The notes beneath the pieces are model-generated. The model did not search any database, was not told where the DNA came from, and was given only the letters and a program-made list of their open reading frames with translations. This document shows, piece by piece, positions 11,501 through 23,500 of a stretch of DNA of 64,000 bases. Within the stretch, counting starts at the first letter, position 1. The number at the start of each line of letters is the position of its first letter. This DNA is from Trissonchulus latispiculum (lineage: Eukaryota; Nematoda; Enoplea; Enoplida; Ironidae), in contig JASAND010018044.1 in assembly GCA_030248195.1 (NCBI GenBank), positions 1 to 64,000 of the forward strand, read 5' to 3'. A program made the translations under genes and the position numbers.

Positions 11501-14500
11501 TACCACCACCCGGTCAGCTACAACACTGAATAAGATTATATCATAACCTTATTCAATGCTTCGTCGAGCCTCGCAGCTAAAAGCAATCTGAGCATAAATC
11601 TTTCATTGGTGTCCAATTTATGTACACAACGTATACATACCTAGGACTAAGTTAAGACAGACTAGTACTGAGGATCTATCACTATTATCATGTGCGTATT
11701 AAAAGGCTCTATGTGCTTTATCCTGCGAGACCCCCGAAAAGGTATCAAAACAAGTGATTTCATAACCATTTTCGGAAAAATTTGAAATCGAGGCAGATTT
11801 AAAGCTTTTGTGTACCAATGCCAATACTCCTCCCCCTGTAGCACATGTCCTATCAGATCGAAACGCCTCGTACCGATGTAGACAACTAAGTTCAAAAGTT
11901 TCAATCTCCTTTTTGAACCACGTTTCTGTAACAAAAATAAAAGAATAGATCGGTTTCATAGAAAGAATTTCAGCCTTAAATTCCCCAATTTTAGATCCCA
12001 AACTTCTCGCATTCAGTAATACAGCATTATAACCAGTTATACTAGCATTAGACGAACCAGCATTAGACAACCCCCCCGTAAACGTGTCAGGCGAAGGCAA
12101 AAAATTTTTCCGGCTCGACCCCCCCCCTTTTCAAAATCCTGGGTGCGCCCCTGGGTGGGGGTATGCTAAATCTGACCAAATTGTATTTGGGTTTTTTCGA
12201 AGCATCGGAAAAAAATGGAAAAATATTCGAGACATGTTCTGAAAGTTAATTTATGAAGTCAGAACATTGAAAAACTATTAAAAACACTGTTTAATGAGAT
12301 AAAGACGATATTCATGAACTAGAGCTAATTCTGGGATTTAAAATTTTTTACCATGGAATGTGTATGGTTGCTTAACTCAAGTAGAGTTCACAATGCCATG
12401 TCAAGCAATGGAGTGTTCAGCCAAAAACTGTTAATACGTCTTGTATTGTTTACTTTACGAGGTGTGTTACTTACGAAAATCACAGACCTGGGGCCAGTTT
12501 CATAAAAACGTTCTCGAGTTCTCGAGTCTAGTAGCTAAACTACGCTGGAAGTTTTCGAGATCAGCAAGCCGCATTGAAAGTCACGCTGAATAAGTTATCG
12601 AGTTCTCGAGTCAAGTTCTCTGGTGGATTTCCACCAGAGAAAATTTCGCCAACTTGAGACTTACTCGAGAAATTTTTGAAAATCGAAATTTGTAAATTTT
12701 TTCTTCCTCTTTCAATAACTTCTGTAATTGACTGAATAAATCGCCATAAAATTTTCCGTAGATACTTTTACATATAATTTTTAATAGAGAAGAAGCTGTT
12801 GTCACTGAAAACAGACTACTCGAGAACTCGAGAACTTGAGAACTCGAGACGGTTTTTTATGAAACTGGCCCCAGGTCTAGCAGAACCGTCAAGGTATACA
12901 TAAGTCACCTGTAGTTTACTCTACAGTATCGTCAGCTGAAGATTCCCGTAATCAATACTGGAACCTTTGTAAGCGCTTGTGTAAGTGCAGTTCCCGGTGG
13001 GCTATGAAATATCTTAAAAACTGCTTCTATACCTGTAGAAACATGGAATAACGCAACTTTCAGCACATTGGTGAACTTTGGAGTGATCGGAAAAAAGGTT
13101 TTTTCCGGGCAATCTTTTTCCTGAAAAAAACAACCATAGTTGGTACCAAAAAGGAGCACCCACTTTTCTTGGGGGAAGGGTGTTTATGCCCCCCCCCTAA
13201 GCCCAGTACGTCTGCATAATTAGACTAAGATCTGTATTAATGTCGTGCGTTTCGCGTTAAGAAAAAGATATTGCTCTATGATGGGCACCGGGTATCCGCC
13301 TATTTTGCGTTAACAGATATCCGGTTATCCGCCTGTGCAAAACTGAAGTTCAAGAAAATTAGATAAAATAAATTAGATAAAATTTGACAAAAAAGAATAA
13401 TAACGTTACAGTAACTGCTCATTGTTGCACTACACTGCTTAGAGAGATTCGTTTTTTATTTTGTTTTCAAGTTCCGAACACTTTTAAATATGCTTTTTAG
13501 GGAAATTTACCGAAATTGATTGTTTTGTAATGTTTCACATTGTAAGAATTAATTAAAACTTTAAAACCTAAATCAAATTCCGATTTGCACTGCATAAAAA
13601 TGAAGAAAATGCTATGCGTTAAAGATACGTATAGAAGTTAACATGAATTAAAGGTGTTTCTGCGTTAGTGGAAACGCCAGTTTTGTTCTTTCTGCGTAAG
13701 TGGAAACTTGAGTTTTGACATTGACATTAAACCGAGAACAACAATGGTTCTGCGTTAGTGGATTCTGCGTAAGTGGAATACACCAATTAGCTCCTTGTAT
13801 CTTTTTTGTAGAATTTCATTCGTCCCTTTCGTGAGCATCACATCGATCCGACGGCCATCACACGTCATGACTTTGTGGAATGCAATGGGGACAACTTTAT
13901 GCTAATCATTCCGGCCATGTCCTATCTGACCAGTCGTTACTGGCTGCAGACGGGAGAGCAGCTGGCAGCCGGACACACCTGGCACTGGTTCTGGCTCCTA
14001 CTGGCTCTGTATGTGGCTATGACCAATCAGGTCTGTGGGTTTCCCTCATTTCTTCTTCCCTCTTTTTCTAGTCCTCTGTATTTAACCTGGCGTGCGAGCG
14101 TAGCGGCGTAGTCCCAAAAGGTATAAGAGTCAAAGGAAATTATTTCATTGCCAAGCAGCTACTTGGTGTGAATGGGGAGCAAAGATTTTACAGAAAGGCA
14201 CAAAAACGGTGGATTGTTTACTAGAATTTTGTCTCTACAACGTTTCATATTTTGGCTTACCCCTTCCTCGAGTTTTCTTGGCTACGCTGTGGTGCCTAAA
14301 CCTAACTTGATGTTGGATCTGCGGTACGTAGATCTAGCTGTAGGTAGCAATAGACAATCACTTTAATACTGTAGTTATCTAAGCTATTGAGCTCGCTCTG
14401 CACTATATATATTCTCTTGCATAAATGGAGCTTGAAAAAAGGACTGTGGGCGGGCTGTGTACTAACATGAAGCTGGTGCTCTGAATTTATTTGGATTACT

Positions 14501-15427
14501 GTAGGACACTGTTTGTTTCGTTGTTTCAGATTCACAAATGGTCTCACACCTATTTCGGTCTGCCGGGCTGGGTCCAGTGGCTCCAGTCTTGCCATGTGAT
14601 CCTACCTCGACAGCATCATCGGGTTCATCATGTACGCACAACCGTTAACTCTGCTTATTCCAGGGATTTTTATGGATTTTTATTTGCAGCCGCCCTTCTT
14701 CCCCGCTAGAGACGAGCATTTCGGCCCGGCATTCTGGTTAATTTACAGCAAATTTTAACATATCGTAGCATACTTTAGCGTTTCCATCATGCAGTGGAAC
14801 CTTTGGAATAATATTGTTTAGTAAAATTTTGGAAATTTTCTTTTGGCGGGCCGTTCCGGACCGAATTTTGTTTAGCTTGCGGGCCAGGCCGGCCCGAAAC
14901 ATTTTGCCTGCGGGCCGGGCCGGGCCAAGCTGTTTTTTGTAGCGGGCCGGGCCGGTCAAAAAATCGGCCCGTGATCATCTCTGCGTCTACCCCCCACCGT
15001 AAAATCCGGCGGGCAATGAGAATGGATGCCCTAAGTTTTGGACCATTCATAATTTTTATAGAGCTCTACAGGGAACTTTTGCTTCAGAATCTGCAAAAGC
15101 TAGACATATTATTTCATTAATCAAGATTAATTTCTTAGCACTAATCAAGGATTTATTCTATCCTTGCTGTTTTGTGGATATATTGGTTGTTATTTGATTA
15201 CATACTATGTACAGTCTTAGTTTTTTATTGCTGTAAACAATTATTTTGATTTTTGTCATTTTTGTTTTCAGACGGCTCCCCACGATTGCTACTATTGCAT
15301 CACCACTGGCTGGCTCAACTATCCGCTGGAGGTGATTGGATTTTGGCGCTGCGCTGAGGCGCTCATTTCCACGGTGACTGGCGCTGTGCCAAGATCTGAC
15401 GATATGAGCTGGTCAAAGAAGGATTAG
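8555..15427 (+). CDS. PEDS1: Plasmanylethanolamine desaturase (TMEM189/Kua family), last five coding exons
   Basis: The enzyme introduces the vinyl-ether double bond of plasmalogens and is an ER membrane di-iron desaturase. Coding exons: 8555-8674, 8959-9050, 13812-14030, 14530-14631 and 15272-15427 (TAG stop). All have GT-AG borders and compatible phases, joining to about 229 codons. Family signatures seen in order are a hydrophobic segment ([18 protein letters not shown]), [59 protein letters not shown] and [12 protein letters not shown], ending in a DDMSW tail. The histidine clusters expected to bind iron are all present. About 40 N-terminal residues of the roughly 270-residue family length are missing, so the first exon or exons lie left of the window. 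An ATTAAA poly(A) candidate is at 15686-15691. The introns, especially 9051-13811, are loaded with transposons, yet no exon is damaged. Confidence 0.95.
9485..10325. mobile_element. hAT-like non-autonomous element with GGCCC arrays
   Basis: Terminal inverted repeats TAGAGATGAGATCAGGGCC and its complement bound 841 bp. An 8-bp duplication GGGGCGAG flanks it (9477-9484 and 10326-10333), as expected for hAT transposition. Both ends carry runs of GGCCC/GGCCCG pentamers (9517-9668 and 10137-10310) around an AT-rich core with no recognisable gene. The terminus resembles the Ac/hAT class in form. Confidence 0.8.
10859..11216. repeat. 41-bp tandem repeat array
   Basis: A unit beginning TCGCCTGCGGCGCTTTTCTA recurs at about 10868, 10909, 10950, 10991, 11033, 11119 and 11161, with 41-42 bp spacing in the first run. 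A higher-order duplication of about 128 bp is superimposed (10971-11088 against 11099-11216). Each unit contains the short palindrome CGCCTGCGGCG. Open frames here are artefacts of the repeat. Confidence 0.85.
11699..12100 (-). pseudogene. Non-LTR retrotransposon endonuclease fragment
   Basis: The minus strand encodes 133 residues that look like the N-terminal part of an APE-type endonuclease of a LINE. Seen are [10 protein letters not shown], then FVTETWF (the catalytic Glu region), then a Tyr/Arg/Asp cluster FRSDRT, then [12 protein letters not shown]. These occur in the usual order. The remaining endonuclease motifs and all reverse transcriptase are missing, so it is a dead fragment. It sits inside the hAT-like element 10732-12154, probably captured by it. 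Confidence 0.75.
12487..12876. mobile_element. MITE with CCTGGGGCCAGTTTCAT termini
   Basis: Inverted ends CCTGGGGCCAGTTTCATAAA and TTTATGAAACTGGCCCCAGG bound about 390 bp. Just inside each end are repeated CTCGAG words (12514-12530, 12597-12612 and 12820-12850). It has no coding capacity. Ends of the GGGGCCAGTTTCAT type are met in MITEs of other animals as far as I recall; the superfamily is not assigned here. Confidence 0.75.
13640..13785. repeat. Short direct repeats TCTGCGTWAGTGGA in PEDS1 intron
   Basis: Four copies of a word close to TCTGCGTTAGTGGA or TCTGCGTAAGTGGA lie at about 13659, 13690, 13749 and 13764, just before the 13812 acceptor. They look like a degenerate tandem array. The rest of 13207-13811 shows nothing else I can name. 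Confidence 0.5.
14707..14983. mobile_element. GGCCC-bearing hAT-like MITE, short form, inverted copy
   Basis: The ends TAGAGACGAGCATTTCGG and (complement) CAGAGATGATCACGGGCC resemble those of 9485-10325. GGCCC/GGGCC runs lie at 14850-14962. The interior (around 14758-14820) matches, in reverse, the interiors of the copies at 49270-49630 and 55503-55754. No convincing 8-bp duplication remains. It sits in the last PEDS1 intron. Confidence 0.65.
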
Positions 15428-16071
15428 AATTGGATTGGTTTTCAATTTTCCTTTTTCCAGATTCTTCTTTTCCCTGACATCTGACGATTCTAGTCTTAGT
15501 CTCAGGCGTTTTTGTCGAAAATTTTGCTTATCGTGGAGCGATAATTTGATAACTGTGGTTTTGTGGTTTTAAAATTTGCTTTTGTGTTCACTATTCTCCC
15601 ATGTTTTAACATTGTCGTAACAACTATACTGTCAAATTTTTATTTATTATTTACTGAATTTTTTGCTGTAAATTGAATGGCTGCAATTAAAAGCGGGTCT
15701 TTTAATAATATAGGAAGTCTAAGTTGTGTATTCAATATGAGGACAATGTTTTAAGGTTTTCGCTCAAAAAAATTTTAAATTGTCACTCCAATACCTGCGT
15801 CCGATCCGAAAATTTCGGACCTCACATAGGATTTCAACCCACATCGGATGAATCCTCGTGAGCAAATTTGAAGCCCAGCTGGGGCGAATACTCAATGTGA
15901 TTTTTTAAATGTCGGGTTTAGATTAGATTTTCCATGTATAAGAGTGACAATCAGAAATCCTCAGATTCCACATCTTCATATTCCTGGAGAACGTTCATAG
16001 CAATAGAAGCTGAAATTCGGAACCAAGATGTAGTCACAGATAATCCGGCACTAGTCTTAGCGAGCTGGAGC
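15428..16071. other. PEDS1 3' flank, no gene seen
   Basis: This begins with the likely 3' untranslated region (ATTAAA at 15686-15691). It contains a short palindrome CCGATCCGAAAATTTCGG near 15802 and otherwise AT-rich sequence without a supported gene. Confidence 0.5.
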
Positions 16072-18624
16072 CAGGGTTTTTTTGCGTCCAGAAGTGCGTC
16101 TGGACGCAAAGTTTCTTATCGAGACGCATGAAATTTTAACGGGACGCAAGGTAGACTCACATTTTTTCGGGAGAAAATTCACTTCTGTAAGAGTGAAAAC
16201 TTTAAATGTTTCCAGTACCAATTTTTTGGTATTTTCCAAAAATTTTCTCGGTTTCTGGGGGGCTCCTCCCTCCAGACCCCCTGATGTTTCCACTATGGCA
16301 TCAGATACGAATGTGCTTTGTCATGTGTCAGTCTTGTTGAGTTTTCATATATTCACCTGTATCCATATTATATAACAGTTCAAACCCCAAAATTAATAAA
16401 ATTTGTAGCCGCAGCCGAATATCCAAATTTTTGGGATCATTTAATGTTTCTCGGGATAATTCTTTTAAAAACATTTTCGCAAGAATACACAAGCGGTACG
16501 TAATGTCGAAAAATTCAAACTACATTCTGTTCTAACCTTTTCAACTGGAGAAAGCTTCACGAAGCATTTTGCGTCTTGCGATGAATTTCGCTATAATCTA
16601 TCGTAGTCCTCGTTAATGGTATTTACTTACAAAGTCTTTGCTGTATTTCCCTTAAAAATGGTAGGTACACGCTTTATTGCTATGATTTCATTTAAAATTG
16701 CAGAATTTAAAGATTCAGTTTACACAATTGCATTAGCAGAGTTTTTAAAGTCAGTATATTGTTTTTGTCTCGATTTCTAAAACATTTTTCACCTTCTGGG
16801 GGTTAATCCCGAAACTACATAACAAAATTTGTAAGGAACCGTGTCAAAAATAAAATCGTGTACACGATGAAATTTACACGAATTCCAAACGTTTTCCTTA
16901 AAGTTTACACGATTTTTACACGTTTCTTCTTCTGGTACTTTTTGTTCCCATCTTTTTGCTTTCCGGTAGCAGCAACTTTATTTCAGCTTTGCAGCAATCA
17001 TATGAAAGCATGAAAAAGTTAAGTACAAGGTTTTTCTTTTCTTTTCTTATAGCATTGGCTAGCTTACTTGACTGGATTACCTACAAAAACTACAAACAGA
17101 TTTTCATCAAAAGAAGCCGGTTAAGCGATTTTGACACGAATTAAATCGTGTAAATAAACCGTGTACACGATAGATTTTTGGCACATTTTTGACACGGTTC
17201 CTAAGGAAGTTTGCAGAATATCCAATGTTTTTGGTTCATTTAAAGCATATAATTTTGTAAAGCCTACACAAACAGCAATTTGAAATAATGCAAAGCTATC
17301 ATTTTTCTAAAATTTTCAACTACAAAAAAGTGTCTACGAAAAATTACAATAAATTTGACTTTAATCGCAACCAACGTTAATGCTTCACTGCTTTGCCTAT
17401 TCTTAATACTGCACTACGCCTCGCATACACGCTTCTTTGTTTATTGATACTGACTTTATTTAAAAATCAAGATATTTTAAATGCCATTTACACAACATTG
17501 GTGTTAGATGCTTTGGTTAGATGTAACAGATGCCAAATTAGTTTTTAAACGTTTTCATTAACGGCTAAATCCGTAATTGCAACAAGTAGGCCCCAAAAGG
17601 GGCAATATTCCTGCGTAGACCTGTTATTATTTTACTGCGAAAATTATCTTCTTTCGCAACCTCCATTCAAAGTTTAGAAGCTCTGGTTGATGTTCCAACT
17701 TTACTTGACTTCTCTTATTCGTTTCAACTTCCAACTATTACTCCTAAAGATGATATATACCAAGGTTTTGTGAGCACCATCTAATAGAATACGGTTCTTG
17801 GTTCGGTAGTTCCTCAAAATGAATGGACCTTCAAATATTTTCATCACTTAATTTCTATCACTTATTCATATATTCATTATTTTCTTATAATTTTTCGATT
17901 TTTGATATTAGCAAACCGACCAATAGATATGATTTCTGCAGTCCTCCTGCAGTTGTAGGGAAAACTGTAGAAATAAATAGGCTTAAACTGTTCCTTATAA
18001 GCAACAGCCTATGCCTAAATTTCATTGCATTGCACTATCGGACCGAACTTATAATGTCCAGTGCAAGCAATAACGATTACCTACCTAACGCACCTGTGTG
18101 TAGCTCCCAAGCTACACTGGTGCTCAAAAATGTGCAATCGTTTGATTGCTGACAGCCGAAGACTGCGTGAAAGCAGTCAGTTTTCTTGCTTAAATACTTG
18201 CTTGCTAACCTAATTTGCATAATCTAAACACAAAAAAATCAGCCCTAAGCTAGCCGTGTGTTGAAGATAGGGCTTCCATGTGGAGAAATGACTCACTATG
18301 TGCTAAAGATATCCATTCTCTTTTTAAACATTCCTGCTCCAGCAGGAATAATAAAAAATTCTCCAACCCCCGTCGTGTTTATTGGACGCATCTATGTGCT
18401 TATTGCAGCATTACATTGCTGCTATGCAGGATCAGCTTTTTAATTTCTTATACGATTAATCCATGTTTACTCCAAAGACATTATCGAAATTTTTATTAAT
18501 AAAACAATTTTTGCACAAAAAGCACGCTAAAACAATTTTTTCTGGACGCAAAATTTCTTAAGGGACGCAACTAAATTTAACGGGACGCAAGGTTGACGCA
18601 AATCCGAAAACCAAAAAACCCCTG
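16072..18624. mobile_element. hAT-like non-autonomous element with GCGTCC subterminal repeats
   Basis: It begins CAGGGTTTTTTTGCGTCC and ends AAAAAACCCCTG. The 8 bp on each side are GCTGGAGC (16064-16071) and GTTGGAGC (18625-18632), seven of eight matching. Both ends repeat GGGACGCAA/GGACGCAAA words (16082-16150 and 18543-18600), though in direct orientation. The interior has no transposase frame and contains a smaller inverted repeat at 16834-17202. Confidence 0.6.
16834..17202. mobile_element. MITE with AGGAACCGTGTCAAAAA ends
   Basis: AGGAACCGTGTCAAAAA at the left is matched by its exact complement ending at 17202. Near each end are CGTGTACACGAT palindromes. It is about 370 bp, non-coding, and nested in the element 16072-18624. 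The bases TA flank the left end, but a duplication cannot be fixed. Confidence 0.7.
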
Positions 18625-18977
18625 GTTGGAGCTGATCATGTTAAAGCTTAAAATGTGGTTGTTGCAACTAGGTATACTTTACCTGTCTCATTTTAATTCT
18701 TCGACCTGGACATGCGATAACAAGGAAAAACTATTTTTGAACATGGATTGCTCGAGGTTTGGGGAAGTTAAAGAAAAGCGACCAGTTCAGTCTTCAAAAG
18801 AAACGTCTTCCCGAGGGCTATTTTTGCTGAAATTTTTTAATGTTCAAGTAAGCTCAAGAAAAGCTTTGAGAAAAATGTAAATTTTGTCTGATTTTCTTCA
18901 AAATTTTCAGATTTAGACGCTTATTTCCCTCGAACAGAAAGAAAAAAACACGCAACCATGAAAAATAGTCCTCGGCA

Positions 18978-19108
18978 ATTGTCCCAAAAATGCGTTGTAA
19001 AGCCGTTTTCTAATCAGTTGCATGAGTTGAGAAAAATCAGTGTTCAAAACAATTTGATTTTCAAAAATTCACATTTTCTTTGCTATGCGTATGAAGAGAT
19101 GCCGCAGA
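18978..19108 (+). repeat. Dispersed repeat, copy 1
   Basis: This block, from ATTGTCCCAAAAATGCG to GAGATGCCGCAGA, recurs with scattered differences at 47941-48078 in the same orientation. It overlaps a 99-codon frame (18958-19257) that resembles no family I know, so I treat it as repeat and not gene. Confidence 0.6.
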
Positions 19109-20549
19109 GAGCTCTCAGTTGGGCATATCATGTACTGCAGGACTTGAAATATGGACAATACTTGACGGAGATGAACCAGTGCTCGAAATCTTGCAATACC
19201 TATTTGATTTTTCAAAAAATGGTCAATTTTGGACCTCGAACATCTCTTAAACCGTAAGAAATCGAAGAATACTCTCAAGAGTAAAGTTGTAGGTCTTGGT
19301 AAGAGGATTCGAATGACCATAAGTTCGTCCGTGTAGGGTGGTTATGGCGGATTAAAGCTAACTTCTCCAAAACTCATATTTCGACGCCGTGGCTTTTCTA
19401 AAATGTTTTCAAGGTTAAATGATGTGCCTAATTGTAAAATTGAATGAATTTCAACGGCAATGGTGCTTTTAAAGCCCAAAAATACACGAACCCGAACCAA
19501 CACCTTAAGGATAACTAAGTAAGTGACTAGATCGTTAATTGAGTGACGAAGAACGATACCAGTCCCAATTGTGTAACTGGTTTCACAGTGGAAACTGAAT
19601 CCATTTGGTGCACAGGGCAACGCCCGACAAGAGCACGTGGAAGGATAATCGTCCAACAGCATCGACCACAGCAAGAAGGTTGTTGCTTAACCTACTGTTT
19701 TGAAGTCTGTAGGACTTCAGAGAATCTTCAAACCATTTCCAAATAAAGGTTTCAGAAAAAAACTAATGTTGTAAAGAAGCTTCTGCCAGAAAATTTATAT
19801 CAGAGGCCTCTGGGCGGACACTTTATTCATATCAAACAATACAAAACCAACCTACGTATTGACGTCAGCCAGATCCTTGGTTATAATCAATTCATATGCA
19901 TCAGATGGGTTTGTTCACAGTAGTAAGAAAAAAGCAGGTTCTGCCGTCAAATTGCGGGCACAAACTGCGGGCCCAAATTGCGGCAAACTTTTCAGTAAAA
20001 CACTTTACGAAATCCTAATTTATCGAGATTTATTTCTTTACTAATAATTTAGAAGAGCTTAAGTTAGAAAAAGTAGAGTCTCTAATAGTAATTTTCAAGT
20101 AAAAATTAACCCAATTGTTATTTAGTTTATCCTCATATTTTCGATTTCTGTTCTTTAAAAGTAAAATGTAGCTTATTTTATGTTCTTATAGCTAATTTTA
20201 AATTTAACATGTGATTTCTAAGGAACAGTTTGAAAAATTATAGGTTTCGAGATTTTAATAAACTCATGCTGAATTTCCTAAACCTCCATTTCTAAATCCA
20301 TCATTTCTATTTTTGTCCTACACTCAACATCAACGACCTAACCTACACGACATCAATAAACATGCGACAAGTTTAATTATAAGTAACCTGGTATAGGTTT
20401 AAAGTAAACACAAGTTTGGTTATGCCTATAAGGTTATTTTCCTTAATTAATAATCTCCAACCTTAATTTACAACTAGTTGACTAATAAATTTACCTATTA
20501 AGAATAACATAAGACAACTGCCATTTCTTTATTTAATCAAACAAACAGT
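19109..20549. other. No gene recognised between repeats and polymerase gene
   Basis: It is AT-rich, with a minus-strand 110-codon frame at 19342-19674 that I cannot assign. An AATAAA on the minus strand at 20528-20533 lies just past the polymerase stop and is its likely poly(A) signal. I searched for terminal inverted repeats that might delimit the virus-like cluster and saw none. Confidence 0.45.
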
Positions 20550-23500
20550 CTATACAATAGCATAGTGACCATAAGCATACGAAGAAATTCCATCGTCTAG
20601 AATGTAACGTTTATCATCAAAAGCTGATAAGCTGATTTTGTTGGATTTGATTGAATAAATTTTATGCTTATAGCTTCTGATCATATCCATTGCATCTCTA
20701 CGATGGGTCTCATCAAACAGACAGTGCACAAAATCGTTATGACAAAGAACTGATTTTACAACACTCTTCTTAACCCCTTTGGCTCGCTTATTGTCAACAC
20801 CATTACAGAGAAAACTATACATTTTAGCACGCAAACCACAAAATTCTGAAATCGGACTACCCGAAGTCTCATCCTTCATTTTACCAATCACTTTTTTGTT
20901 TTTGGAAGAATACAAAGGATGATCCTTTGGATAGTCACTAAAATCAAACATTTCAGCATCATTACTAAAATCAGTATAAACATCATTACACTTTATCCAA
21001 TAGCACAAACTATCAGTATCTGTAAATAACAATTTCACGGCATCTCCATATTTACAAATCATATAATTGTAATGAAAATCGTACATAAGCAATTTTGACA
21101 AGTCGAGCACACTAAAACCCACGTAAATGGGTTTATTGAGTTCAACTGTCGCTCGATTACTACAAACTGCAACCAAATCCTCACTAAAAGCAGTCGCACG
21201 CTCAAAGCGAGGATTGGAAACGAGTTTGCGGAATCGAGATTGCTCATGAACCAATTCAACATTTAGATACCTACGCACATTTTCCATAGTTTTACCAAAA
21301 ACAGCATTATTAAGAAGCTTAAACAGATTTTTCTCAAAATCTGAATTAGCATTCTTTCGCATGTCAGTGTTAAAACTGATATACCTTTGCATCCAGGCAG
21401 ATTGTTGAAATGCCAAGACGCGATGCACATGCTGTAATTTTAGACCCAATGATAAATAAAGTTTTAGGTTACGAAAATGGATAATGTATTTTTGTTTATT
21501 TGAGAAATTGGGCACTAGCTTATGCACCATACCAGTTTTAACTCCAAGCTGCGATTGAAGACGTTTACAATACGGTGACAACATTTCATCAGAAATTATC
21601 AGTTTCTCAGGTGCCAAAGGATAACTATTATGCAAATTATGCAATTCTTTTGGATACCCCAAATCAACCTCTAAAACGTATCCCTCCTCCCCGTCTACAT
21701 CAACTGCAGACCAATCAATTTTATCAATTTCAGCATGAGAAAGCCAACGAAATTTAGAACATGGCACCTTTTGACTCATAGCCCATCCATACAAGTTATT
21801 AGCATCCAAGTACATAATATAAGAAGTGGGTACATTATAGTCAAAATTATTCAGATAGGGATTATTCGCTTTAGCATAGCGATGAGAGATCATCGCTACA
21901 CCTCCACGAATACCCTGTTCAAAAAACATGTACTGGTTGCTGTCTTTGAGAAGCTCCAGCCTAACGTCTGTCAGCTTAAGACATGCATCCCATCCAAAAC
22001 TAGGCAAAGTAACGTAATGGACAGGATCCAAGCCGTAATGCTGAAGACAAAAGGCTCTAAAGTTCTCAAATACATCAGCCAACAATAAAACATCGGTTAA
22101 CAAATAAAGGTCATGATAGTCACCCATATTGTTAATATCGAAAGTTTTCCATACTGCGTTGGCGTGTTCATAGTCAGTGTCCGAAATGTCCGTTCCAGTT
22201 AATTTGCTATGGAATGCAGATTTGGAAGGAAGGTAAATTTCCTCAAACCTTCCCCAGCAATCCATGTAGTCGTAGGGATATACACCCTTTCGAAGAAGCA
22301 AGGCTCGTTTGTCATCATTAGTGATCTGAGTAGATAGGATCTTTAGTTGGGATTGATCCAGATTCGATACAAGATTATCCAATGATGCTGTCAGGAATTG
22401 ACAACTATCTATGAATCGAATTCGCCAGGGACAATGATCGCTGCCATATCCCCCAATTAACTTCTCTTCCTCCGACTGACTGTCCAAATCTTCTTCTTCT
22501 TCTGCACTATTCTTTCGTTTGATAGAAAAGCTTATATAGTCTTCCATACCTTTAGCAATAGCATCCAACTGAAGCTGATTGTCCTTACACAGTTTGCCGA
22601 TCTCTTGCATGATGAGATGCCCGTCGTATCGTCGAAGATTATGAAACAGTATGCTTACGTTTCTATTCAAGCGATGTTGTTGATTGCACCTGTTGTGGGC
22701 AGCACCTCTGTAGGAGCCACAGATGTGACAATGATCGCGCACTCGATCATCGGACAGTTGTTTGCCACAAAGGTGACAATCTTTTGCTTCTTTAAACTGA
22801 GACTGTTCATCGAATGTTAATTGCATAGGTAACGGATTACCAACACGGTTGCTATAGCTTTCAGTAATCCTTATAATAGACTCCAACAGCTGTTGCACGC
22901 AATCCTGCCCTCGATAGATTATAGGAGTTCCAACTTGCTTTGTATTTTCTCCACAGCACTGCTCTACTGTAATGAGACCAAATCCACACGGACTGTGCTG
23001 TTGATATGCGGTTGACGATGACTTTGAAATGTCCGGCTCACAATGTTGAATCTTCTCCGTGATACATTCAAAGTCAGCATAAATCACAAGAGGTGTTCTT
23101 AATCTTCTATGATGATTTCTGAATTTCAACTCGTCATCCTTGGGCATTACCACTTTTGCTGGGCTATTCCGCAAGCACCGATCCAAGTGATTCTTTAGTT
23201 TCTGTTCACTGTATTGAGGCAATAGACACCTGCGACAAAAGTACTTTTGTCGATGGCCTCCTCTTTGATCTGATAGCAGTCGATCGATATTTTTGATCCA
23301 GCAGTAGTGACCTTCGTATAACAACAAATCAATATGCTTCTTAAAGTCATGTTTGGAAATGTAAAGTGGATATAACGAATTTTTCTCCAAGTTAAACACA
23401 TTAATAGAAATGTTATTCATCATTTCAAACCGCGGGATGGATCTTAGCTTCATTGGAGAATCAAGTCCTTGCATGTTGAGTTCACTCTCACAAGCAATAT

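Larger units (their letters stand above)
10732..12154. mobile_element. hAT-like non-autonomous element carrying captured sequence
   Basis: The inverted ends are CATGGGCGCACCCAGG at the left and CCTGGGTGCGCCCCTG at the right. The 8-bp duplication GGTGGGGG is at 10724-10731 and 12155-12162. The 1.4 kb interior contains a 41-bp tandem array and a fragment of a non-LTR retrotransposon endonuclease, both listed separately. Confidence 0.75.
10532..13138. mobile_element. Larger insertion with 8-bp duplication (hAT-like)
   Basis: The 8-bp word GTTGGTAC occurs at 10524-10531 and again at 13139-13146. Removing everything between restores the continuity of the surrounding MITE. The ends, TAGGGATATG and (reversed) TATGGTTGTT, are only weakly inverted, so the class is inferred mainly from duplication length. 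It carries two further insertions, at 10732-12154 and 12487-12876. No transposase reading frame was found. Confidence 0.6.
9425..13206. mobile_element. MITE copy split by later insertions (outermost of a nest)
   Basis: The two ends match the element seen at 1173-1484 and 7078-7394: CTGGGCTTATTCTA at 9425 and AAGCCCAG ending at 13206. Its own sequence is visible at 9425-9476, 10334-10523 and 13147-13206. The rest is younger inserted DNA, described separately. It lies in PEDS1 intron 9051-13811. Confidence 0.65.

Noticed and set aside
14699..14991. Target duplication around the MITE at 14707-14983
   Set aside because: The flanking 8-mers (TTCCCCGC and CGTCTACC) do not match well enough to claim.
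19342..19674. 110-codon minus-strand frame near the polymerase gene
   Set aside because: No domain, no promoter of the cluster type, and no clear similarity; likely chance in repeat-derived DNA.
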